A stretch of 64,000 bases of DNA, from positions 1-64,000 of the forward strand of contig JABSQZ010000001.1 of the NCBI GenBank assembly GCA_013215505.1, given 5' to 3'. The position numbers were made by a program, and so were the translations under genes. Of this stretch, positions 55,288 through 64,000 are shown in pieces. Position 1 is the stretch's first letter. Each line of letters starts with the position of its first letter. The DNA comes from Oceanospirillaceae bacterium. GTDB lineage: Bacteria; Pseudomonadota; Gammaproteobacteria; Pseudomonadales; Balneatricaceae. Under the pieces are notes generated by a model. The model did not search any database, was not told where the DNA came from, and saw only the letters and a list, made by a program, of their open reading frames with translations.

Positions 55288-55611
55288 ATCCTGCTCCTTA
55301 ATGATTTGATAGATGTATTTATGAGTGGTTAGACTACCTGTATTAATCTAATCATGAAACTGAAGATTATTCTATTGCAGTTATATCTTAATCATAATCA
55401 ATTAGTTAATTTACCTTTATTAAAAAAAATGCCGATCATGCGCCTATCCTCTGTTAATACACGAGTCCGGACAGCAGCTTGGTAGCCCTTGGTTCAACTC
55501 ATAATTGATAACACTAGAAGGGCCATCAGTAGCTGCTGTAACAGTATTCAAGATTCAATCCCCTTCAGCTGGGGCAGCCCCATCGACAGCCAAAAATTCA
55601 ACATGCAGATT
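55288..55611. other. metY leader and intergenic region
   Basis: No gene is supported in these 324 bases, which include the metY promoter and leader. A broken reading frame begins beyond 55612. Confidence 0.4.
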
Positions 55612-55916
55612 TCAACCCTTTCTATTAATTACTGCAGCTAGTTCTTCCCGGTAGACAATAAACCCCAGCTCTGCCCTGCGCAGTAAATCATCACTTAGAT
55701 AGTGATTATCAGCGCCAGTTATTAATGCGAATTTGACCCGGGGATATAATTCATAGACCGGCTTAGACTATCAACAAAACACCAAGCCTCAGGGAATTTC
55801 ACCAGCCTCTGCGGATCTTCATTAGCAGTCAGCCCGGAAAATCATTCTGCGACTGTCTTCTTCAATTTAAATTCAAACTGCATATCTCTTGCTGCTGACC
55901 CATAAATAACAGACAT
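55612..55916 (-). pseudogene. broken gene of unknown family
   Basis: A reading frame starts at ATG 55916 (MSVIYGSAARDMQFEF), 15 nt after the HAD gene stop on the same strand. It is interrupted by an in-frame TGA after LKKTVAE, then continues (FSGLTANEDPQRLVKFPEAW). It shifts frame near SLS, and resumes in another frame (PVYELYPRVKFALITGADNH, then LRRAELGFIVYREELAAVI) to a stop at 55612. The strings read as normal protein, so I infer a recently decayed gene of about 100 codons. The family is not recognised. Confidence 0.6.
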
Positions 55917-55930
55917 TGTGTCTCTATAAA

Positions 55931-56578
55931 TTAGCGGTTTTGGATGCCAATAAATTGGTACGCCCGCGGGATGTTCAATAAATTTGGCATGTTTTGTGGG
56001 TATTCAATTTTATTACCCACCAGCACAAAGTTGATATCCAACGCTTCACATGCCTGCCTGTCCCATGGCCCGTCTCCAAAATAAGTACAAGGATAGGCAG
56101 CACCGGCAGCGCATTTTTGTAAAGCTAACTTCATTATTTCTGTGCGTGCGTAGTGATCATTGGCCGATGCCAGAGGAATATCTGTCGCATCTATGCCCGC
56201 TGAGTCTAGTTTCATCAGGGCCGTCTCAGCCCAGCCACCTGTCGCTATACACAGCAAAACTTGCGGGTTTGCACGCAAATTGGCAATTAATGCCGCTGCT
56301 CCCGCTATTTGTTTAACTGGCTTACGCTGCAACCAAGTGGCAACTTTACAGATAAATACCGACTTAACCTGGCGCTGGATCTCATCTCGCTGCGCCCATA
56401 AACCTGCTCGCGATAAGTGCTGATCTAATATTCCGCTATCCGTTACATGCTGGTAGCTCGACCAATCAGACTCTATGTGCTGCCCCAGCACTGCAAAGAC
56501 AGCTTCCTGGTAACATTGTCCATCAAAGGTATAGGATTCAAGCAAAGTGCCATCAATATCAAACATTACCTGGTACAT
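55931..56578 (-). CDS. HAD-superfamily hydrolase (phosphatase-like)
   Basis: This 215-residue HAD hydrolase has motif I FDIDGTLLES (Asp7 nucleophile, Asp9), motif II CIATGGWAE and motif IV YFGDGPWDRQACEAL. The small helical cap between Gln22 and about residue 90 places it with the phosphoglycolate phosphatase-like subgroup. AGGGACAAATTT precedes the ATG. It follows the PhyH dioxygenase by 23 nt and is likely co-transcribed with it. The substrate is unknown. Confidence 0.88.
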   Translation of the reverse strand: MYQVMFDIDGTLLESYTFDGQCYQEAVFAVLGQHIESDWSSYQHVTDSGILDQHLSRAGLWAQRDEIQRQVKSVFICKVATWLQRKPVKQIAGAAALIANLRANPQVLLCIATGGWAETALMKLDSAGIDATDIPLASANDHYARTEIMKLALQKCAAGAAYPCTYFGDGPWDRQACEALDINFVLVGNKIEYPQNMPNLLNIPRAYQFIGIQNR

Positions 56579-56601
56579 AAATTTGTCCCTGCTACTTTGC
56601 T

Positions 56602-57387
56602 TCAGGTGCTTGCAACTACCGGAACAGATGCTGTTCGTTTGATGGCGATACTGGCGGCAAAGGCACTGGGGTTCTGCAGAAAAGTTAAGCTTTCAACACT
56701 CGGCAGACAATCATCATCAACGAACTCCAACAACGCAGCAGTGGCCTCACAAAATAAGATATCTAATGCCATACGACTTTTTCCATAAATACCCCGGTGA
56801 ATCATATTGGCAGAGAACACCAGTAAATCACCCTTTTGCATAGGCACGGTGACTCCGCTGCTTAAATCATCAAAATTATTGCAGCCGGATCGCTGCAACC
56901 TAACAGCCAATTCACGTTCATTGTCCCAGCGTTTATGCGTACCTGGTATCAACTCTAGCCCGGGTTCGTCTGCAAGTGCCAGTCTAAAATGTATCACTTG
57001 CTGTCCCTGCAGTGCCAATTGCTGCTGCGCCAGCGTCAGATGATATTGAGGATCTCTGTGCCAGTAATTTTTTTGTTCGCAATTGAGTGGATTGAAAAAC
57101 AACTGGGTGTTCATAAAGGCGGGGGTCACTATTGGAGTATTTGGCAGAATATCCATTATCTTGTGGCTGGCAAGCAGAGAAAAGAGTTGTTGGCGCTGTT
57201 GCGCAGACAAATACTTACGATTTGTCAGGTAGGCAGAGTTGACAGCTTTCTGGGTATAAAATTGCTGATTCTGTTGTTGCCAGGCCGCATGAAAACAGTC
57301 GATAACCGGTAAAATGGCATCTATTTCACTTTCATTGAACAGCCCTTTAAGCAAAAAATAGCCGTTGTCTTGATAATCAGACAGCAT
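56602..57387 (-). CDS. PhyH-family Fe(II)/2-oxoglutarate dioxygenase
   Basis: This protein of about 261 residues belongs to the phytanoyl-CoA dioxygenase (PhyH/EctD-like) family of non-haem iron oxygenases. Ligands are the HxD motif WHRDPQYH and the distal His in FSANMIHRGIYGKSRM, which also supplies the 2-oxoglutarate Arg. The first metal His is about residue 110. The ATG at 57387 lies 9 nt after AAAGGTG and is preferred to a GTG 12 nt earlier. It precedes the HAD phosphatase by 23 nt. The substrate could be a lipid-like acid, a small metabolite or a phosphonate/phosphoester; the paired phosphatase favours the last of these. Confidence 0.88.
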   Translation of the reverse strand: MLSDYQDNGYFLLKGLFNESEIDAILPVIDCFHAAWQQQNQQFYTQKAVNSAYLTNRKYLSAQQRQQLFSLLASHKIMDILPNTPIVTPAFMNTQLFFNPLNCEQKNYWHRDPQYHLTLAQQQLALQGQQVIHFRLALADEPGLELIPGTHKRWDNERELAVRLQRSGCNNFDDLSSGVTVPMQKGDLLVFSANMIHRGIYGKSRMALDILFCEATAALLEFVDDDCLPSVESLTFLQNPSAFAASIAIKRTASVPVVAST

Positions 57388-57604
57388 AACACTGAGCACC
57401 TTTAGCGATTAAACAGACAGTTTAAGTACAGTTGTAGCCGCTGTAAATACAACGTTAGGATTTGGCTGACCCTATAGCAGCGATTTGACACTGCACAAAT
57501 AAAAATGACACTGCAAAACATATTACAGCAGCGAAATAATGACGGCGAGCAGATTTGGAAAGTGTGGTATAGGAAAAGGAAAGTGATTAATTTGCAGTAA
57601 AAAC

Positions 57605-57680
57605 GCTAGCCTCTGCAACTTAAGGTTAGTCCGGGGACCAGAGCCAGATTATATGTGCGAATATATATAGAGAGGCTAGC
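57605..57680. other. inverted repeat enclosing about 56 bases, possible structured RNA
   Basis: Perfect 10-bp arms GCTAGCCTCT (57605-57614) and AGAGGCTAGC (57671-57680) enclose a second GC-rich segment (GTCCGGGGACC). It could be a folded RNA or a mobile-element scar. No U-tract follows. Confidence 0.45.
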
Positions 57681-57998
57681 AATGCTAACGATAGCACATT
57701 TTAGCAACAGTTGTTATCGCTATAGCTAACAGTCGCACCAATGTAAACTGCAAAGGTTTAACCACTGCAACAAAAACGCTATTTACAATCCATTAGCCGC
57801 CGTTAATGTTGATAAAAACCTATTTTAAATCAGCTTAATACCCAGCTGCATACTGACAATCACTAATTGACTACTGATAACTTTCATGCAAAAAAATTAT
57901 GATAGTTTTTTGATATTGTGATCTTTACATCGATACTTCCTGTGTAACCAACAGCCTAAAACCTCATCGCATTAAGCATTTATATTGAGGAACAGAGA

Positions 57999-58067
57999 AT
58001 GTCATCCGCCACTGGCATAGCTAACGAGAAATATCCAAAACAATTCAATCCCAGGCGCCTTGGTTGA
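57999..58067 (+). CDS. 22-residue possible small ORF
   Basis: ATG at 57999 follows GAGG by about 8 nt and encodes MSSATGIANEKYPKQFNPRR plus two residues. The frame is short and unrecognised. It converges on the thiC stop. Translation is possible but uncertain. Confidence 0.25.
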   Translation: MSSATGIANEKYPKQFNPRRLG

Positions 58068-58151
58068 TAGGTTTACCACTGATAGCATATAGGCAAAAAA
58101 GAGTCGCGCCACTGCGAGCAGTGACACGATCAGCTTAACTACACAGTATCG

Positions 58152-60062
<1,911 letters not shown>

Positions 60063-60237
60063 TTACGACTAAGTGTTCAGTGGCTCTGAACTTATTAAAA
60101 TAATGTCGTGTCTAGAGGCGATCTTATGCAGACAAATCGCAGTCGAACTAAAGTTATAAAAACAGCGGTAATACACTGTAAGAAATACAGTGACTCTCCA
60201 GCCAGGTATATTGATATAAGTGTAGCGCTTTCTATTG

Positions 60238-60323
60238 CTTGTTTCCTACGCCGGTATTAACCGGATCAGGTTCGCGGGTTGGTTTTCACCTCTCGTCCCT
60301 AGTGTGTGCTAGAGAACCCCGAC
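60238..60323 (-). promoter_or_regulatory. TPP riboswitch (THI element) of thiC
   Basis: Read on the minus strand, the segment gives GGGGTTCTCT, then a CGAGAGGTGAAAACCAACCC block. The hallmark GCGAACCTGATCCGGTTAATA follows, then CCGGCGTAGGAAAC. This matches the conserved helices P2 and P4 of the TPP aptamer (CTGAGA-like and ACCTGATC...GCGtAGGGA-like). It is placed in the thiC leader, so thiamin pyrophosphate represses the gene. Confidence 0.93.
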
Positions 60324-60530
60324 AAGACATTGCCAAGCACTATAGCGACTATGCGCAAAATGTCTATAGATCCAGCAGGAAAAAATTTTGCAGCAGAGGA
60401 AACTGATGTAGAGAAGCTGACTCGGGGATAAGCTTTATATGTTCGAAGAATCTTAGTTATAGATACGCTAGAAAATATTAAGACAGATAGCTGCCAGGTA
60501 ACATATTTTAAGCAAAGGTTTTTTAAACCG

Positions 60531-60607
60531 TGACCCGGGGCCGGATTTGAACTGGCACAATCTTGCGATCGGAGAATTTTAGGTCCATTACTGGCTCTAC
60601 CAATTCC
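60531..60607 (-). pseudogene. tRNA-Leu(UAA)-like pseudogene
   Basis: Read on the minus strand it gives GGAATTGGTAGA (D-arm side), CCTAAAATTCTCC (anticodon region, TAA), the leucine variable arm CCGATCGCAAGATTGTG, then the T-arm GCCAGTTCAAATCCGGC and acceptor end CCCCGGG. The 5' acceptor strand is missing. The anticodon stem and T-stem carry mismatches, and CACCA has become TCACG. It therefore is a tRNA-derived relic, not a functional tRNA. Confidence 0.8.
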
Positions 60608-60730
60608 AATAAACATTGGAGGCTAAAATAACTAGAAAATTTCTGAGAAAATATATGGACTGATAAGTATAAAGGCGGATTCTTTAAGCAGGGCTGAATT
60701 GAATCGTTTTTATGAGGAATTCTATAAAAC

Positions 60731-60746
60731 TGGTGCCCGGGGCCGG
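60731..60746 (-). repeat. tRNA-Leu 3' end fragment with CCA
   Basis: Read on the minus strand, CCGGCCCCGGGCACCA is a perfect tRNA-Leu 3' end including CCA. It shares a 12-base core (CCCGGGGCCGGA on the + strand) with the relic at 60531-60607. Short 3' tRNA copies like this commonly mark attachment sites left by integrative elements. Confidence 0.7.
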
Positions 60747-60953
60747 AAATCAAAATTATTTAGAATCAAGTGTTTATGAACACAAAACGTAATTCATAGG
60801 TAATAATGCACGATCTTACAATTATTGTTTATTTATACGCAACAAACTTTATCATGGTTCATCTCTGATAAACAGGTATCGAGGGACAAGGGTTGCTGAT
60901 CGGCATACATACAGTTTCCAGTTGAGGGACTTGCTGCCTGTCTGGTCTTGACA

Positions 60954-61636
60954 CAGACTGTGTGAAAACGCTCAGTACTAGTTCCCAGTAATTCACTATT
61001 TTAAGCACTTGGATGTATTTTCTGAAATATTACTCTCTGAATATAAGATAGCTATCAATGCTCTGTTCGACGTCCTTGATACGAAGCTTTATTTTCGCCC
61101 TGCTAAAGCTCTTCTCACGAGTATTTACCGCCTTAATTTTACTCCTATCAATTGCCACAATAGCATGGCTGAGTAATTCTAATCGGCGGCATAGCAGCAC
61201 AAACTCTTGGCAGAGCTTGCGAATTGTCTGATCGTTGTCTCTTCGAAAATCTGCGATGGTTTTAAAATCTGGGCGCAACCGTTCAACTAGCCATATTAGC
61301 TCAACATTGCGGTGTTTTTCGGCTTCTAATCTACGGCTGGTTTGAATACGGTTCAAATATCCGTACACGTATATCTTTAACATCGTGGAGGGGTGATAAC
61401 CTGGACGGCCCGTGTCTTTGGCCTCAGCGCGTTTGAATCCCAATGCTTTAAGATCCAGCTGTTCAAGGAAGGCTTCGATTACCCTGACAGGATTATCATC
61501 GCTGAAATAGTCATCCAATGATTCGGGAAACATTGTCGTTTGAGCTCGACTCTCACCTTCAATAAAACGCGTCATAGAAGATCCTTTCAAAAACGAAGGA
61601 ACAACGATAACAAGAAAGTAGCTTTCACACAGACTG
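60954..61636. mobile_element. internally deleted IS1182-family element
   Basis: Terminal inverted repeats match in 14 of 16 bases: left CAGACTGTGTGAAAAC (60954-60969) and right, on the minus strand, CAGTCTGTGTGAAAGC (61621-61636). The same 4-bp GACA flanks both ends (60950-60953 and 61637-61640), a target-site duplication. The element is about 683 bp, against 1.6-2 kb for intact family members, because most of the transposase is missing. Confidence 0.8.
61030..61575 (-). pseudogene. truncated IS1182-family transposase
   Basis: The N-terminal portion of about 181 residues of a DDE transposase. It has the family start MTRFIEGESRAQTTMFPESL, the GYHPSTMLKIYVYGYLNRIQ block and RPDFKTIADFRRDN. ATG 61575 follows AAAGGATC and is preferred to a start 66 nt upstream. 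It reads through VEQSIDSYL and then stops shortly afterwards, where a normal protein would continue for about 280 more residues including the DDE catalytic core. It lies within the terminal repeats, so the element cannot move by itself. Confidence 0.85.
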
Positions 61637-61752
61637 GACACATTGATGAATTTTAAAAAATATGGCTAAAATCAACTGCTTAAATGTCACATTGAGGTTC
61701 ATACCCCTTCATACTAGGCTCACGCTAATCAGCACAAATCCAGTAGGTATAA

Positions 61753-63237
61753 CTAATATAAACTTAGCTTATTTTTTTGGTAAAGGTTAAATAACTCTTG
61801 GTAGCGCTCAACATTCTCTATATTGGGCTCCGTTATAGAACTCTTAGAAAATTTAACTCCATTATCGCAAATATCAGCCAGCTCACTATGGTTGTTATTG
61901 TTTGTTTGGTAGCTCCACTGCGCCTGTAGTGCAGCACCTAGCGCAGCAGCTTCATTCTCGGCAGGTACAACAACGGGAACATTGAGCATATCGGCTATCA
62001 TTTTAAGCCACTGCGGGCTATTAGAGCCCCCTCCTATCAGTCTTATTTGCTGAGCAGATAAACCATTCTGTTGTAAGAGATGATAGCCATACTTCAGCCC
62101 TAGACTAACCCCTTCAACTGCAGCCCTGCATAAATTTCCCGCATTTAGGTTTTGTTCATCAATACCAAGTAAACTGCCTTTAGCTTGCGGTAAATCGGGG
62201 GTGCGCTCACCATTAAAAAACGGTAACATCATTAAGCCACCTGCACCAATTGAAGTGTTTGCAAGCAACTCATCAAGTTCGCTATGAGAAACATTCATTA
62301 ATTTTTGTACACTGGCAGTCACATTGGTGAGATTCATCGTGCAGATGAGGGGTAACCAGCGGTTGGTACTGTCGCAAAAACTTGCAATTTCGCCGCTTTT
62401 ATCACCTAAAAATATTTCACTAGTTGCTGCAACAGTCCCTGATGTACCCAAACTGATAGTAATAACACCTTGCGCTACATTACCCGTTCCTATTGCTCCC
62501 ATCATATTATCACCACCTCCACTGGCAATGATAATACCGGGCTTCAACCCAAGTAGCTGCGCGCTTCTTGTACATAGAGTACCCGCTCCCTGGTGGGCAT
62601 CAATAATGGGAGGTAATTTATCAATCAGCGGCATTTCATGATCAATGGCGCAGAGTATCTCTGTAGACCAGCATTTACTTTTTATATCAAAATAACCTGT
62701 ACCTGAGGCGTCACCTGCCTCGGTGGTTTTCTCTCCACTCAGCCAAAAATTGATATAGTCATGCGGTAGTAGAATACTGTGAATTTTAGCGTAATTTTCT
62801 GGTTCGTTATTTTTCATCCAAAGTAGTTTAGAGGCGGTATAACCAGTTTTTAATTTAGTGCCTATCAATTCAAACACTCGATCATCACCGCCGAGCTTGT
62901 CGATAAGTGCTTCATTTTCACAATGCGTAGAAGTATCGCACCAAAGCTTTGCCGCTCTTATGACACGATCTTCTTTATCGAGCACGACCAAACCGTGTTG
63001 CTGCCCTGAGACACCGATACCTTTAATAGCACTGGCATCTACATTAGCAGTTTGTAATGCTGTATACATAGCCTGAGTTAACGCATGGATCCACCAACTA
63101 GGATCTTGCTCTCGACGCCCATCATGGCCTGATATTAAATCGTGCAGGGCCTGCCCTCTACCAATGACTTGTCCGGATGTGACTTCAAAAATTACTACTT
63201 TTGTGCTTTGAGTACCACAATCTATCCCTACAAACAT
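61753..63237 (-). CDS. xylB: xylulokinase (FGGY family)
   Basis: This 494-residue FGGY-family kinase phosphorylates D-xylulose with ATP to give xylulose-5-phosphate. Motifs are FVGIDCGTQSTKVVIFEV, GVSGQQHGLVVLDKEDRVIR, ISLGTSGTVAAT (phosphate 2) and IRLIGGGSNSPQWLKMIADM. The length is normal for XylB. GGGGATGG precedes the ATG. No xylose isomerase lies in view; the gene upstream beyond a 566-bp gap is a sugar/nucleoside kinase. It lies next to the deleted IS and tRNA scar. Confidence 0.93.
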   Translation of the reverse strand: MFVGIDCGTQSTKVVIFEVTSGQVIGRGQALHDLISGHDGRREQDPSWWIHALTQAMYTALQTANVDASAIKGIGVSGQQHGLVVLDKEDRVIRAAKLWCDTSTHCENEALIDKLGGDDRVFELIGTKLKTGYTASKLLWMKNNEPENYAKIHSILLPHDYINFWLSGEKTTEAGDASGTGYFDIKSKCWSTEILCAIDHEMPLIDKLPPIIDAHQGAGTLCTRSAQLLGLKPGIIIASGGGDNMMGAIGTGNVAQGVITISLGTSGTVAATSEIFLGDKSGEIASFCDSTNRWLPLICTMNLTNVTASVQKLMNVSHSELDELLANTSIGAGGLMMLPFFNGERTPDLPQAKGSLLGIDEQNLNAGNLCRAAVEGVSLGLKYGYHLLQQNGLSAQQIRLIGGGSNSPQWLKMIADMLNVPVVVPAENEAAALGAALQAQWSYQTNNNNHSELADICDNGVKFSKSSITEPNIENVERYQELFNLYQKNKLSLY

Positions 63238-63803
63238 TTAACCATCCCCGTTAATCTGAGCATCACGTTTATTAACTTTAGCGAAGAACTGACAGTCAAT
63301 TTATTTTCATTTTTAAAAAACAATCTTTCTGATGCATAACTATTTTTACTTAATACAAACTCGATTATTGATAACCCAAAAGTGCTAGCGTCTTCTCCAC
63401 TTCTCTTATATTTGATATTGAGTTGCGACTTCATGGATAAAACATCTATAGCTGACTACTTTTTTTCAAAATACATCTTCAATCGACAGAAAGTTCTCAA
63501 ACACTTCCGGGTTCCGTAAATCCGGCTTGTAAAAGGGCTACATTAGGATCAGGCATCGTATAGCGATTACCTCACTCATCAACAATGGTAGTGTGTTCTT
63601 TCAATTGATCGAGTAAGGATTGCATTTGTTTTAATCCTCTTAATAGAATGTTTTTTGGGTTTAACTCATAAGAATATAAAATGACTAACCTTATGCGGCT
63701 ACTACGGTTTGTAGGGAGTCTGAAACAGCTACTGCCCAGCACCGACGTACATACGATAGACTATGAATATTTATGTTTTGATTACAGGTTGAGACAACCA
63801 ATT
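63238..63803. other. gap between xylB and the kinase fragment
   Basis: Holds a broken small gene (63466-63625, listed). No other gene is supported. It includes the xylB promoter region and short open frames. Confidence 0.45.
63466..63625 (-). pseudogene. broken small gene near xylB
   Basis: From ATG 63625 the frame reads MQSLLDQLKEHTTIVDE, then a TGA, and continues GNRYTMPDPNVALLQAGFT. A +1 shift restores an open end (RNPEVFENFLSIEDVF, stop at 63466). The first 17 residues loosely resemble the start of a transaldolase, a pentose-pathway partner of XylB, but this is too short to be sure. One nonsense and one frameshift change make it a relic. Confidence 0.4.
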
Positions 63804-64000
63804 CTAGATAAATAAATTTATATCTGCTTGGTAGGATGATTGGACAACTAATTTAGCATTGACTAAATCGTTATTCATCACCTTTTGTGCTGCTTGCGAT
63901 TTACTAAAACCATAACCTAGCCATCGCTGCAATAAACGCTCCTCTAATGTTGATGTGCTAACATGAATAAACACACTCAAATCAAATAACGACCGTAGAT
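63804..64000 (-). CDS. C-terminal part of a P-loop sugar/nucleoside kinase (FrcK/YfhF-like), runs off window
   Basis: An open frame from the window edge ends at TAG (63804-63806). It encodes 65 residues: LRSLFDLSVFIHVSTSTLEE, then RWLGYGFSKSQAAQKVMNND, then VNAKLVVQSSYQADINLFI. The motif LFDLSVFI, an R-W-L loop and NDLVNAKLV is shared by the ends of FrcK/pantothenate kinase-like phosphoribulokinase/uridine kinase-family proteins. The P-loop would lie outside the window. It is on the same strand as xylB, so both may belong to one sugar operon. Confidence 0.6.
   Translation of the reverse strand, partial: LRSLFDLSVFIHVSTSTLEERLLQRWLGYGFSKSQAAQKVMNNDLVNAKLVVQSSYQADINLFI

Larger units (their letters stand above)
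57388..58151. other. gene-poor region between PhyH and thiC
   Basis: Contains a long inverted repeat (57605-57680) and a 22-codon open frame with a GAGG site (57999-58067), both listed. The rest shows nothing recognisable. Confidence 0.45.

Noticed and set aside
60299-60616. 105-codon minus-strand frame over the TPP riboswitch edge and tRNA relic
   Set aside because: It reads through RNA-type sequence (riboswitch and tRNA) and is a shadow.
61576-61641. upstream start of the IS1182 transposase fragment
   Set aside because: The family start MTRFIEGES and its ribosome-binding site lie at 61575; the longer version runs across the terminal repeat.

Overview
The window looks like chromosomal DNA of a marine-type gammaproteobacterium. 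This is inferred from protein character only: a 531-residue Pseudomonas-type isocitrate lyase, Zn-type HemB, a ThiC with a TPP riboswitch, NhaA, tripartite RND efflux, TRAP transport and CaiB/enoyl-CoA hydratase genes. Most of it is well-organised metabolic and transport DNA. Two stretches, about 39.4-47.2 kb and 60.3-64 kb, are gene-poor, AT-rich or scarred by mobile DNA.

Layout. 0-2 kb: a decayed DUF1499-like lipoprotein remnant, a LysE/RhtB exporter and a GNAT acetyltransferase. 2.2-6.5 kb: aceA with palindromes upstream and a strong bidirectional terminator, a 47-residue membrane sORF, an FAH-family hydrolase and CinA. 6.7-14.2 kb: a TolC-like lipoprotein, membrane fusion protein and RND pump operon, then pabB. 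14.3-23.6 kb: an alpha-glucoside island whose gene order (solute-binding protein, two permeases, GH13 glucosidase, ATPase) matches the rhizobial aglEFGAK operon. A divergent LacI-type regulator and a GH1 beta-glucosidase sit opposite, and two near-identical LacI-type operators lie in the divergent promoter region. 23.6-25.3 kb: nhaA and a 59-residue Cys-rich sORF. 25.5-35 kb: a formylglycine-type phosphonate monoesterase/sulfatase-like hydrolase, a complete Opp/Dpp-type ABC importer (OppABCDF) and an RpiR-family regulator. 35.5-39.4 kb: N-formylglutamate amidohydrolase-like protein plus a TRAP transporter (DctPQM) with a hairpin between dctP and dctQ.

39.4-47.2 kb is sparse. It holds an orphan ABC_sub_bind protein, a 75-residue unknown, a membrane-anchored AraC regulator, a membrane diguanylate cyclase and a 101-residue FecR/LapA-retention-like small protein. 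The last two share an almost identical 38-bp element at nearly the same distance upstream of their start regions. 47.2-60.3 kb returns to housekeeping and metabolism: MFS transporter, hemB, enoyl-CoA hydratase and CaiB CoA-transferase, AlkB-type dioxygenase, metY, HAD phosphatase, PhyH dioxygenase, and thiC with its riboswitch. 60.5-61.6 kb holds two tRNA-Leu 3'-end fragments and an internally deleted IS1182-family element with terminal inverted repeats and a 4-bp target duplication. 61.7-64 kb holds xylulokinase, a broken small ORF and the C-terminal end of a sugar/nucleoside kinase running off the window.

No rRNA, CRISPR array or intact prophage was seen. The most unusual items are the 38-bp element shared by the cyclase and the small FecR-like gene, the short tandem repeats around the cyclase start, hemB end and nhaA end, the Cys-rich sORF, and the tRNA/IS scar region.
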